A stretch of DNA of 5,619 bases from UMGS1532 sp045542355. Lineage in GTDB: Bacteria; Bacillota; Clostridia; Oscillospirales; Acutalibacteraceae. Position 1 is the first letter of the stretch. Each line of letters starts with the position of its first letter. This document shows positions 1-4,089 of this stretch, piece after piece. The stretch covers positions 1-5,619 of the forward strand of contig JAZQKX010000027.1 of assembly GCA_045542355.1 (NCBI GenBank), written 5' to 3'. The translations under genes were made by a program, and so were the position numbers. The notes beneath the pieces were generated by a model that had not been told where the DNA came from, ran no database searches, and worked only from the letters and a program-made list of their open reading frames with translations.

Positions 1-100
1 GTGGTACAATATTTCGGAGGCCTGCGGCCGCCGTCGGAGTCGCCCGGGCAATCTGGAGTAAAAGCAGAAAAGACCTGCTCGCCGCAGGTCTTTTGTTTTT
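1..100 (+). ncRNA. Partial plus-strand unit A (predicted short RNA)
   Basis: The window opens inside a promoter: TACAAT at 5-10 followed by ATTTCGG as in units B and D; its -35 is outside. A GC-rich segment follows, without palindrome, and then terminator A. Predicted RNA about 17-100. Confidence 0.45.
68..94. terminator. Bidirectional terminator A
   Basis: AAAAGACCTGC / GCAGGTCTTTT, 11 bp stem, 5 nt loop, T-rich on the plus strand and partly on the minus strand. Ends the 100 aa gene and the unit A RNA. Confidence 0.85.
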
Positions 101-401
101 AGTGGATGATTTCGATTTCATTATAACAGGTAGGACAGGAATAATATTTAGTTTCTGTCCCATGTCTGGATTTATCAACTGCGGACAATTCCCAATGCTC
201 GCCGCACTCACAGAAACCATTATTCCATCGCTCTTGGTTTCCAACTTCTTGACCCCACAACAAAACCGATGCGAGAAGCCAAAAGCAGATACAGAAGGCC
301 GCGCCGCCAATTTTATTTTTCGTAGTTGCGCCGCAGGTGATAAACATCAGAATGGAAGGGATAGCAAAAAGGCCGATGCCACCAAAAATAATCCAGAACA
401 T
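99..401 (-). CDS. Small two-helix membrane protein with C-terminal zinc-ribbon-like Cys pairs (100 aa)
   Basis: Not recognised as a named family. Residues about 2-23 and 31-50 are strongly hydrophobic and look like two transmembrane helices separated by a short basic loop (TTKNK). The remaining half is soluble and carries CECG (C64, C66) and CPTC (C89, C92), the spacing of a small zinc ribbon. Seen: two helices plus four paired cysteines. Inferred: an inner-membrane protein presenting a metal-binding domain, possibly in the cytoplasm. The start is fixed by AGAGG 8 nt upstream; an overlapping out-of-frame ATG at 406-404 is ignored. The upstream 52 aa gene ends (TAA, 409-407) inside this ribosome site, so translation is probably coupled. 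A perfect promoter lies inside that upstream gene (434-462). TAA at 101-99 runs straight into the terminator at 68-94. Confidence 0.85.
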   Translation of the reverse strand: MFWIIFGGIGLFAIPSILMFITCGATTKNKIGGAAFCICFWLLASVLLWGQEVGNQERWNNGFCECGEHWELSAVDKSRHGTETKYYSCPTCYNEIEIIH

Positions 402-406
402 TTCAT

Positions 407-565
407 TTACCTCTTTTCTTCATTCTTACATTCATTATACCATTCTACTGGAGTTTTGTCAATGGGTCTGCCCACATAATTAGTAAAGATTATGGCTTTT
501 TGCTCCAAAGAGTAGCCACCATATAAAATTTCAATTATTTTGGTAATATAATTATATTTTGTCAT
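407..565 (-). CDS. Hypothetical 52 aa protein
   Basis: Short gene beginning MTKYNYITKIIEIL and ending in a charged tail (NECKNEEKR). No family recognised, and no signal peptide or membrane helix. Support for coding: AAGAGGT 8 nt before the ATG, matching the ribosome sites of its neighbours; a TTGACA-17-TATACT promoter just upstream (603-631); and a TAA stop overlapping the ribosome site of the next gene, typical of translational coupling. Oddity: its codons for PIDKTPVEWYN contain a perfect sigma70 promoter for the downstream gene, so part of its sequence may be constrained at DNA level. Confidence 0.7.
   Translation of the reverse strand: MTKYNYITKIIEILYGGYSLEQKAIIFTNYVGRPIDKTPVEWYNECKNEEKR
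434..462 (-). promoter_or_regulatory. Sigma70 promoter inside the 52 aa gene
   Basis: TTGACA (462-457), 17 bp spacer, TATAAT (439-434), a perfect consensus pointing at the 100 aa membrane protein. It lies within the coding sequence of the upstream 52 aa gene. The dyad TGGG-N4-CCCA (464-475) lies just upstream and could be an operator. Confidence 0.8.
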
Positions 566-602
566 TTTATTTACCTCTTTTCTTTTCTCTTGGATTGATT
601 AC

Positions 603-631
603 AGTATAACACGGAAAGAGGGGTTTGTCAA
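603..631 (-). promoter_or_regulatory. Sigma70 promoter of the 52 aa / 100 aa operon
   Basis: TTGACA (631-626), 17 bp, TATACT (608-603). The -35 box sits in the loop of the GAGGGG/CCCCTC hairpin at 615-640. Confidence 0.8.
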
Positions 632-640
632 CCCCTCTTT
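615..640. terminator. Hairpin carrying a -35 box in its loop; terminator on the plus strand
   Basis: AAAGAGGGG (615-623) pairs with CCCCTCTTT (632-640) across an 8 nt loop. A T run follows only on the plus strand, so it is a plausible intrinsic terminator for rightward transcripts. On the minus strand it follows the stop of the 156 aa gene but has no good U-tract, so leftward termination is doubtful. The loop holds the TTGACA of the promoter 603-631. Confidence 0.6.
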
Positions 641-642
641 TT

Positions 643-1113
643 TCACTTTTCTTCAATCATTCTAAAAATGATTTCAGTCCAGCCATCGCCGCAATCACCA
701 ATTTCTTTAGTGAAGCCTTCCAGCTGAAACTTATCAATAAGGTAGCTGCGGATTTCGCCGCCTGTCCAGCCTCTGTGCATTTCAAAGAATCTGCGGTCTT
801 TCATTTTAAGATATTTCTTTGCGAGGGAAGGCATCCAGCCATAGCCATTATCAAAGAAATAAAGGGTTTTATCCTCTTCGCTCCACTTACACTTGCGAGG
901 AATGTAGTAGGAAAGAATTTCATCTGCTCGCTCTTCGCTCCAAGTGTTGCGAGAATTTAACCAGCTTTCAATCTTCTCCTTGATTTTAATACCCCACCAA
1001 ATAGGGAAAAGGATAACTCTCATAACCTTATAGCCATTCTGCTTCCACCACTTGCGGCAAGCGTTAAGCTTGGTTTCCTTCTTGTTCATGGCCTTGATAA
1101 CTTCTGCGTTCAT
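643..1113 (-). CDS. Hypothetical 156 aa protein, possible membrane-associated N-terminal segment
   Basis: The longest gene of the window; not recognised. The N-terminus is basic (KKETK, CRKWWKQNGYK) and is followed by a hydrophobic aromatic stretch at about residues 30-42 (VMRVILFPIWWG) that is short for a transmembrane helix but could anchor to the membrane face. The rest is a mixed charged, aromatic-rich region (residues 58-156) with paired hydrophobic and acidic segments and isolated cysteines (C19, C75, C141), no clear catalytic motif. The start at 1113 is chosen because AGAGG sits 10 nt upstream; the open frame extends to 1197 but that extension runs through the promoter (1145-1173). TGA at 645-643 abuts the hairpin at 615-640. 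Monocistronic or read through into the 52 aa gene. Confidence 0.85.
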   Translation of the reverse strand: MNAEVIKAMNKKETKLNACRKWWKQNGYKVMRVILFPIWWGIKIKEKIESWLNSRNTWSEERADEILSYYIPRKCKWSEEDKTLYFFDNGYGWMPSLAKKYLKMKDRRFFEMHRGWTGGEIRSYLIDKFQLEGFTKEIGDCGDGWTEIIFRMIEEK

Positions 1114-1144
1114 AGTATTTACCTCTTTCTTAATTTCTATATTT

Positions 1145-1173
1145 ATTATAGCACGGGAGAGGGGTTTTGTCAA
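1145..1173 (-). promoter_or_regulatory. Sigma70 promoter of the 156 aa gene
   Basis: TTGACA (1173-1168), 17 bp, TATAAT (1150-1145), perfect consensus. The -35 box is in the loop of the hairpin 1158-1180. Confidence 0.85.
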
Positions 1174-1180
1174 CCCCTCT
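1158..1180. terminator. Second hairpin carrying a -35 box in its loop; terminator on the plus strand
   Basis: AGAGGGG (1158-1164), 9 nt loop, CCCCTCT (1174-1180), followed on the plus strand by T5-A-T8. On the minus strand it comes directly after the stop of the 72 aa gene but lacks a U-tract. Near copy of the hairpin at 615-640. Confidence 0.6.
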
Positions 1181-1183
1181 TTT

Positions 1184-1402
1184 TTATTTTTTTTCAATCA
1201 TCTTAAACTTGCGGCAGAACTGTCTTGCCCATGTGTAAGTCTTTTTGGTGCGGGCGGTACATCGGCTTTCACCCCTTGAGTTCAAATCCTTTCCACGATT
1301 CCAACCCCAGTATTGGCAGTTATAACACTTTACGCAATCACCTGCGCAACCTTCTCTTGCGGCAACCTCGGCTCTGATTTCTTCGGACGTCATAGTTCTC
1401 AT
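1184..1402 (-). CDS. Small Cys-rich probable metal-binding protein (72 aa)
   Basis: Residues 19-29 hold C-x3-C-x2-C-x2-C (C19, C23, C26, C29), followed by YWGW, then C48 and a final W-x3-FC-x-KF motif (C63). The order CxxC-x-W ... C ... T-x-W ... FC-x-F resembles a recurring class of small phage and Firmicutes proteins that probably bind zinc or another metal; no precise function is known to me. The start at 1402 has AAGAGG 9 nt upstream; an internal in-frame ATG (1393) lacks a ribosome site. It follows the 49 aa gene with a 64 nt gap and no promoter, so the two probably form one operon. The TAA stop (1186-1184) lies in an A-rich run just before the hairpin at 1158-1180. Confidence 0.82.
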   Translation of the reverse strand: MRTMTSEEIRAEVAAREGCAGDCVKCYNCQYWGWNRGKDLNSRGESRCTARTKKTYTWARQFCRKFKMIEKK

Positions 1403-1442
1403 TGTAATTTACCTCTTTTCAGATTGATTGATTTAGTTCCAT

Positions 1443-1466
1443 ATAGGGGAGATTACTCTCCCCTAT
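1443..1466 (-). other. Intercistronic hairpin after the 49 aa gene
   Basis: Perfect 10 bp stem ATAGGGGAGA / TCTCCCCTAT with a 4 nt loop, beginning right after the TGA of the 49 aa gene. No U-tract on either strand, and no promoter before the next gene, so it looks like an mRNA stabilising, processing or partial-termination element rather than a full terminator. Confidence 0.65.
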
Positions 1467-1616
1467 TCACCAGTAGCATACCATAAAATCGAAGAATTCG
1501 TTGTTGCATTCCTCAACATGATGGCCAATGGCTTCCAGTTCAGCCATGCGGGCGAGGAGCGCGTCCGCGGCGAGGGTCTCAACGGTGGTATTATAAACCA
1601 AAGTGTAAGTCTTCAT
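1467..1616 (-). CDS. Hypothetical 49 aa protein
   Basis: Begins MKTYTLVYNTTVETLAADAL, continues with an Ala/Leu/Glu-rich helix (residues about 15-36) and ends in an aromatic cluster FFDFMVCYW. Not recognised. Coding is supported by AAAGAGG 9 nt before the ATG, a textbook promoter 33 bp upstream (1649-1677), and a codon mix (GCC, GCG, CTC) like the neighbouring 83 aa gene. First gene of a two-gene operon with the Cys-rich 72 aa protein. A perfect 10 bp hairpin (1443-1466) starts directly after its TGA. Confidence 0.72.
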   Translation of the reverse strand: MKTYTLVYNTTVETLAADALLARMAELEAIGHHVEECNNEFFDFMVCYW

Positions 1617-1648
1617 TTTAGCTACCTCTTTCCTTAATTTCTGATTTA

Positions 1649-1677
1649 ATTATAACGCTTACCAAGCCGTTTGTCAA
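1649..1677 (-). promoter_or_regulatory. Sigma70 promoter of the 49 aa / 72 aa operon
   Basis: TTGACA (1677-1672), 17 bp, TATAAT (1654-1649). It diverges from the plus-strand promoter at 1765-1793; the AT-rich gap contains a 15 bp direct repeat (TTTTTTGCATTTTAC at 1682-1696 and 1747-1761) and the dyad TTGAAA-N5-TTTCAA (1730-1746). Confidence 0.85.
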
Positions 1678-1764
1678 CACCTTTTTTGCATTTTACAAAG
1701 ATTTTTTTAAGTATTCGATTTTTGGGACTTTGAAATTTTTTTTCAATTTTTTGCATTTTACCTA

Positions 1765-1793
1765 TTGACTTTGCTGGCTGGTTGTGGTATAAT
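1765..1793 (+). promoter_or_regulatory. Plus-strand sigma70 promoter of unit B
   Basis: TTGACT (1765-1770), 17 bp, TATAAT (1788-1793). The spacer ends CTGGCTGG...TGG as in unit D. No plus-strand gene follows; transcription would run into the terminator at 1853-1878. Confidence 0.8.
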
Positions 1794-1822
1794 ATTTCGG
1801 GGCGCCCCGACCGAGTGCGGGA

Positions 1823-1842
1823 ATTGTTAAAATTTTAACAAT
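1823..1842. promoter_or_regulatory. 20 bp palindrome (Rex-type operator match)
   Basis: Perfect dyad ATTGTTAAAATTTTAACAAT, centred about +33 of the unit B promoter. Contains TTGTTAA-N4-TTAACAA without mismatch. Confidence 0.75.
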
Positions 1843-1852
1843 CTCTGTAAAA

Positions 1853-1878
1853 ATTAAAAGGGCTTGCACCCTTTTAAT
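1853..1878. terminator. Terminator B (mainly minus strand)
   Basis: ATTAAAAGGG / CCCTTTTAAT, 10 bp stem, 6 nt loop; on the minus strand it ends the 83 aa gene and is followed by TTTTT. The stop codon lies within the stem. It may also stop the convergent unit B RNA. Confidence 0.75.
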
Positions 1879-2125
1879 CTTCGTCAATCCAGTACCAAGT
1901 TTCCAGTTCATCCACAGACACGCCCAACTCGGCAGCAGAGCGAGCCAATGACTCACGCAGCTTCTTCTTTTCGGCAGGGTTAAGAGACCAGGCATAATCA
2001 CCGATTGTTTCGATGAGAGCATCCACCGCATCAGTGGGCAGTGCGTCCAAAACGGCGTCCACCTTTTCATAAATGGCGATTTCCTCAGCAGTGGCGGAGC
2101 GAACCAAATCAGAATACAGATACAT
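1874..2125 (-). CDS. Hypothetical acidic helical protein (83 aa)
   Basis: Starts MYLYSDLVRSATAEEIAIYE and ends ETWYWIDED. The sequence reads as three or more amphipathic helices rich in Ala, Leu, Glu and Asp, with one basic segment (EKKKLRESLARS, about 52-63). Not recognised; an acidic small helical protein could be a binding partner or inhibitor, but nothing in the sequence says so. The ATG at 2125 has AGAGG 8 nt upstream. The same frame is open further upstream: a GTG at 2221 preceded by GAGGT (7 nt) would add 32 residues, so an extended form is possible. Own promoter (2247-2275) and own terminator (1853-1878), hence monocistronic. Confidence 0.85.
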   Translation of the reverse strand: MYLYSDLVRSATAEEIAIYEKVDAVLDALPTDAVDALIETIGDYAWSLNPAEKKKLRESLARSAAELGVSVDELETWYWIDED

Positions 2126-2240
2126 TTTTAAATCCTCTTTCCTTGTATAGTTTTTATTTTCTTTTGTGGGTCCGACCCCCACACCACCTATTGCGTGGCT
2201 ACTATCGGCTTGGGTGGGCACCTTCTCGACCTCACCTGTT
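2126..2240 (-). promoter_or_regulatory. Long structured 5' leader of the 83 aa gene
   Basis: From the predicted start near 2240 to the ATG the leader is about 115 nt, longer than in the neighbours. It holds a GTGGG-N7-CCCAC hairpin, a CCAC-N7-GTGG hairpin and an early GAGGT followed 7 nt later by GTG in the same frame as the gene. It may be regulatory or may encode an N-terminal extension. I recognise no known riboswitch. Confidence 0.4.
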
Positions 2241-2246
2241 GATACT

Positions 2247-2275
2247 ATTATACAAAAGAAATGTCCGGTTTTCAA
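2247..2275 (-). promoter_or_regulatory. Sigma70 promoter of the 83 aa gene
   Basis: TTGAAA (2275-2270), 17 bp, TATAAT (2252-2247). Confidence 0.75.
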
Positions 2276-2425
2276 GTTGCTGTTTTATTCTAAAAAGTTG
2301 CAATTTGTATAGTATTTTCCTTCGGTTTAATCTCCTTTATAGTCTAAAAGTTGCGAAAACTGCTGTTTTTAATAAAAAATCACAAATTTCTAACTTTTTT
2401 ATTTTTTTTATTAGTCAACTTGCAC

Positions 2426-2445
2426 AATGTGAAAATTTTAACAAT
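2426..2445. promoter_or_regulatory. Variant palindrome site in module C
   Basis: AATGTGAAAATTTTAACAAT, 18/20 to the consensus; the left arm is the GTGAA form. The same variant occurs at 3903-3922. Confidence 0.65.
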
Positions 2446-2462
2446 CCATTTTGGGAGATTTA

Positions 2463-2482
2463 TTCGGTAAAAATTTAACAAT
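2463..2482. promoter_or_regulatory. Degenerate palindrome site in module C
   Basis: TTCGGTAAAAATTTAACAAT, 17/20 to the closest consensus form; right arm intact. Confidence 0.5.
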
Positions 2483-2501
2483 CTTTTTCGTAATTTAATT
2501 C

Positions 2502-2525
2502 ATTAGCACTTTAATTCGCTAAAGT
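2502..2525 (+). promoter_or_regulatory. TTTAGC/GCTAAA dyad of module C
   Basis: CTTTAATTCGCTAAAG (2509-2524), an imperfect dyad preceded by TTAGC. It occupies the place of the -10 region of units B and D, immediately before TTTGGGG. Possible operator or non-sigma70 start signal. Confidence 0.45.
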
Positions 2526-2551
2526 TTGGGGCATGCCGGTCGAGTGCGGAA

Positions 2552-2571
2552 ATCGTTAAAATTTTAACAAT
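2552..2571. promoter_or_regulatory. Palindrome site in unit C
   Basis: ATCGTTAAAATTTTAACAAT, 19/20. It starts 27 nt after the TTTGGGG motif, the same position as in units B and D (28 nt). Confidence 0.7.
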
Positions 2572-2581
2572 TAGTTACAAA

Positions 2582-2607
2582 AAAAAGAAGGCTTCCGCCT
2601 TCTTTTT
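2582..2607. terminator. Bidirectional terminator C
   Basis: AAAAAGAAGGC / GCCTTCTTTTT with TTCC loop; T runs on both strands. Ends the 78 aa gene leftward and the unit C RNA rightward. Confidence 0.85.
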
Positions 2608-2842
2608 AAAAGAGCTTTTCAAGTTCGTTAAGCTCTTTTCTCAACTCTGCGATTCGCAGATAAGTGGCATAGTCACCTTCCGCTACCTTCCACAGTTTGA
2701 AGTATCCGCCGTTGCCTCTGCGCTTATCAGCGATAAATGCCTCGGCTTCTTCTCTGGTTTCAAACCAATTAAAGATGGCATCATCAGGATTGGCTCTGCC
2801 GTAGTCATCGGTGAAATCCCACTTCACATAAACCTTCATCAT
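2606..2842 (-). CDS. Hypothetical 78 aa protein with C-terminal coiled-coil-like helix
   Basis: N-terminal half looks like a strand (KVYVKWDF), a loop, then a helix with FETREEAEAFIADK (27-40). The C-terminus (about 62-78, LRIAELRKELNELEKLF) has hydrophobic residues at heptad spacing and may form a coiled coil or dimer helix. No family recognised. Two consecutive ATGs are possible; the first (2842) is preferred because AGAGG is 9 nt away, as in neighbours; the second (2839) gives 77 aa. Single-gene unit: its leader and promoter region (2851-2925) is a near duplicate of that of the 56 aa gene at 4263-4433, and it ends at the strong terminator 2582-2607. Confidence 0.85.
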   Translation of the reverse strand: MMKVYVKWDFTDDYGRANPDDAIFNWFETREEAEAFIADKRRGNGGYFKLWKVAEGDYATYLRIAELRKELNELEKLF

Positions 2843-2850
2843 TTTCAAGT

Positions 2851-2925
2851 ACCTCTTTTCTTTTTAGTAGGGATTTACTATCTCCCTCTGGTATTATAGT
2901 ATCACAGACCGGGACAAATTGCAAG
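2851..2925 (-). promoter_or_regulatory. Promoter and leader of the 78 aa gene (copy 1 of a duplicated leader)
   Basis: TATAAT at 2898-2893; no good -35 at 17 bp, although TTGCAA lies 5' of it at about 20 bp, so an activator may be needed. The predicted RNA begins near 2886 and can form either AGGGA/TCCCT (2887-2883 with 2873-2869) or TAGTA/TACTA (2880-2876 with 2869-2865); the two share bases and exclude each other. Nearly the same sequence stands at 4442-4514. Confidence 0.6.
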
Positions 2926-3003
2926 AAAAACTTTTCATTTTGGCATCGGCAATTTGTACAAAATGGGATTGAAAATTTTCTCTATTTTTGTGCGTTTTTT
3001 CTC

Positions 3004-3033
3004 TTGACAAACTGCTGGCTGGTATGGTATAAT
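3004..3033 (+). promoter_or_regulatory. Plus-strand sigma70 promoter of unit D
   Basis: TTGACA (3004-3009), 18 bp, TATAAT (3028-3033), with the CTGGCTGG spacer motif also found in unit B. Confidence 0.8.
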
Positions 3034-3062
3034 ATTTCGGAGCGCCCCGACCGAATGCGGAA

Positions 3063-3082
3063 ATCGTTAAAATTTTAACAAT
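3063..3082. promoter_or_regulatory. Palindrome site in unit D
   Basis: ATCGTTAAAATTTTAACAAT, identical to the site in unit C; centred about +33 from the promoter. Confidence 0.7.
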
Positions 3083-3095
3083 CTGCATCAATAAA

Positions 3096-3122
3096 AAAAA
3101 AGAGGATAGAATCCTCTTTTTT
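3096..3122. terminator. Bidirectional terminator D
   Basis: AGAGGAT / ATCCTCT with 3 nt loop, flanked by A and T runs so that both strands have a U-tract. Ends the 70 aa gene and the unit D RNA. Confidence 0.85.
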
Positions 3123-3333
3123 AGAAAATTCGATAAAATCTTTCTTCCACTTCTCTTTCACAGTAGGAATAAATGCCGGCTTCTTTGACTGCTTCAATGA
3201 CGCCGTAGAGGTGGGCGCTTGCACATTCGGCGCTTCCGCCATCATTGAATAACCACTGGTTGCTCGTAGTGATAACTTTACCATTCCAGCGTTTGCGCTC
3301 GGTCTTTGCGATTTCATCCAGATAAGTATACAT
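3121..3333 (-). CDS. Hypothetical 70 aa protein
   Basis: Begins MYTYLDEIAKTERKRWNGKV. The middle contains NDGGSAECASAHLYGVIEA (residues about 30-48), a small-residue turn followed by a helix, and the end is charged (CEREVEERFYRIF). Cysteines at about 37 and 58. No known domain recognised. Start fixed by AGAGG 8 nt upstream. The 45 aa gene upstream ends with TAA inside that ribosome site (TAAGAGGG), indicating translational coupling; third and last gene of the 3656-3121 operon. The TAA stop overlaps the T run of the bidirectional terminator 3096-3122. Confidence 0.83.
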   Translation of the reverse strand: MYTYLDEIAKTERKRWNGKVITTSNQWLFNDGGSAECASAHLYGVIEAVKEAGIYSYCEREVEERFYRIF

Positions 3334-3345
3334 CTTTTTTCCCTC

Positions 3346-3483
3346 TTATTTTCTTTCTCTACTGTCGGCTTGGAATACTTCCACAATAATCGCATTGAGG
3401 TCTTTCTGTTCTTTAACGTCACGCTCCCAGGCAATCATCAATGCCTTGTGCATCAGTTCATTGTAATTAGTAAAGTTTGCCAT
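3346..3483 (-). CDS. Hypothetical 45 aa helical protein
   Basis: Sequence MANFTNYNELMHKALMIAWE followed by a charged helical second half (RDVKEQKDLNAIIVEVFQADSRERK); predicted almost entirely alpha-helical and not recognised. Coding is supported by GGAG 9 nt before the ATG, one of only two ribosome sites here that are not AGAGG, and by the stop codon overlapping the ribosome site of the following 70 aa gene. It lies 56 nt after the 38 aa gene with only a hairpin (3526-3556) between them, so it is probably the middle gene of the operon. Confidence 0.72.
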   Translation of the reverse strand: MANFTNYNELMHKALMIAWERDVKEQKDLNAIIVEVFQADSRERK

Positions 3484-3525
3484 TTTTTTTATCTCCTTTA
3501 TAGAATGTTGTGATTTGTTTCATAT

Positions 3526-3556
3526 ATACCAAGTGGGACTTATGCCCACTTGGTAT
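3526..3556 (-). other. Hairpin with the stop codon of the 38 aa gene in its loop
   Basis: ATACCAAGTGGG / CCCACTTGGTAT, perfect 12 bp stem, 7 nt loop containing the TAA. No U-tract follows. Lies between the first and second genes of an operon. Confidence 0.7.
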
Positions 3557-3656
3557 CCAGCTCCGCCCAAGGGTTGCTTGCTGCGAGGTCAGCCTCGAAG
3601 TCCAACCATTCCTGAATCTGTGCCATATTGGTATCCATAATCTCGAAGTATTCCAT
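3540..3656 (-). CDS. Hypothetical 38 aa acidic protein
   Basis: MEYFEIMDTNMAQIQEWLDF, then EADLAASNPWAELDTKWA. Acidic, probably helical, with aromatic residues along the chain; not recognised. Support: AAAGGA 8 nt upstream of the ATG, an upstream TTGCAA-17-TATCAT promoter (3717-3745), and location at the head of an operon. Its last codons and stop form one arm and the loop of a perfect 12 bp hairpin. At 38 aa coding is less certain than for the longer genes; it could be a leader peptide for the two following genes. Confidence 0.6.
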   Translation of the reverse strand: MEYFEIMDTNMAQIQEWLDFEADLAASNPWAELDTKWA

Positions 3657-3716
3657 AACGCCTTTCCTTTCTCGACCCGGTAAGTCAACCGTGTGTACCT
3701 CTCTCTTGATGGTTTA

Positions 3717-3745
3717 ATGATACCACACGACAACCTTTTTTGCAA
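3717..3745 (-). promoter_or_regulatory. Promoter of the 38/45/70 aa operon
   Basis: TTGCAA (3745-3740), 17 bp, TATCAT (3722-3717). Weaker than the other promoters. The leader (about 55 nt) carries an unused GAGAGGT ribosome-like site without ATG. Confidence 0.6.
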
Positions 3746-3902
3746 CCTTAGGTTTTACCTTAAAAAATTGCAATTTGTGCAACATTTCTGCTGTTAAGAT
3801 TGTTTTTAATGCTTTAAAAGTTATGAAAAATGCTATTTTCAAGAAAAATCAAGAAAATTAAAAAAAATTAACTTTTTTTTCCGTCAAATTACACAACTAC
3901 GC

Positions 3903-3922
3903 AATGTGAAATTTTTAACAAT
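3903..3922. promoter_or_regulatory. Variant palindrome site in module E
   Basis: AATGTGAAATTTTTAACAAT, 18/20; the GTGAA left arm as at 2426-2445. Confidence 0.65.
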
Positions 3923-3944
3923 CTCTGCCAATTTCGGGAGCGAG

Positions 3945-3964
3945 ATTGTTAAATTTTTAACAAT
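3945..3964. promoter_or_regulatory. Palindrome site in module E
   Basis: ATTGTTAAATTTTTAACAAT; both 9 bp arms perfect. Confidence 0.75.
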
Positions 3965-3983
3965 CTTTTCCACGCTTTTTTTG

Positions 3984-4006
3984 TTTAGCGCTTTAGCGTG
4001 CTAAAG
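3984..4006 (+). promoter_or_regulatory. Three TTTAGC/GCTAAA elements at 8 bp pitch
   Basis: TTTAGC at 3984, TTTAGC at 3992 and inverted GCTAAA at 4000, making the perfect 16 bp dyad CTTTAGCGTGCTAAAG (3991-4006). It sits where units B and D carry their -10 box. Likely operator or alternative promoter element. Confidence 0.5.
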
Positions 4007-4012
4007 TTCGGG

Positions 4013-4089
4013 GTGGGGCGGCTCGCACGGAGAAGAAAGTCAGCCTACAAAGGGAAAAGACCTGCGCCGCCGCAGGTCTTTGTCTTTTA
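4013..4089 (+). ncRNA. Predicted short plus-strand RNA, unit E
   Basis: GC-rich start after TTCGGGG, about 77 nt to the terminator 4056-4081. Lacks the internal palindrome of units B-D. No sigma70 promoter seen, so evidence is positional only. Confidence 0.3.
4056..4081. terminator. Bidirectional terminator E
   Basis: AAAGACCTGCG / CGCAGGTCTTT, 11 bp, 4 nt loop; almost the same stem as terminator A at 68-94. Ends the 56/45 aa operon. Confidence 0.85.

Larger units (their letters stand above)
1800..1880 (+). ncRNA. Predicted short plus-strand RNA, unit B
   Basis: Begins after TATAATATTTCGG with a GC-rich stretch (GGGCGCCCCGACCGAGTGCG), crosses the palindrome at 1823-1842 and would end at the shared hairpin. 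About 80 nt, no ribosome site or open frame. RNA identity is inferred from promoter, conservation with unit D and terminator; the U-tract on this strand is poor, so read-through antisense to the 83 aa gene is possible. Confidence 0.45.
2280..2530. repeat. Intergenic module C, paralogous to module E
   Basis: No gene. This spacer shares ordered motifs with 3746-4013: TTGCAATTTGT (2298-2308), GCTGTT, TTTAAT, AACTTTTTT, GTCAA, CACAA, CAATGTGAAA, two palindrome sites, then TTAGC / CTTTA / GCTAAAG and GGGG. The order and approximate spacing are conserved, so the two are diverged copies of one module. Confidence 0.7.
2532..2607 (+). ncRNA. Predicted short plus-strand RNA, unit C
   Basis: Aligns with units B and D from the GC-rich start (CCGGTCGAGTGCGG matches CCGACCGAGTGCGG) through the palindrome to a bidirectional terminator. 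About 76 nt. The promoter is not of sigma70 type, so transcription is less certain than for B and D. Confidence 0.35.
3040..3122 (+). ncRNA. Predicted short plus-strand RNA, unit D
   Basis: Starts after TATAATATTTCGG, with GCGCCCCGACCGA-TGCGG and a palindrome at the same offsets as in unit B, and ends at a strong bidirectional terminator. About 83 nt, no open frame with a ribosome site. The best supported of the five predicted RNAs. Confidence 0.55.
3746..4012. repeat. Intergenic module E, paralogous to module C
   Basis: No gene. Contains TTGCAATTTGT (3768-3778), AT-rich tracts, two palindrome sites and the TTTAGC dyad, in the same order as module C. Confidence 0.7.

Noticed and set aside
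643..960. Overlapping frames on the opposite strand of the real genes (such as 625-960 and 93-479 plus)
   Set aside because: No ribosome sites, and opposite to minus-strand genes that have promoters, ribosome sites and terminators.
2196..3381. Shared CCAAGCCGAYAGTAG between the 83 aa leader and the 3' end of the 45 aa gene
   Set aside because: Fifteen bases with one mismatch is about what chance gives in a window of this size, and the flanks do not align.
3467..3745. 92-codon frame on the minus strand
   Set aside because: Out of frame with the 38 aa gene, which has the ribosome site; its own upstream part covers the promoter 3717-3745.
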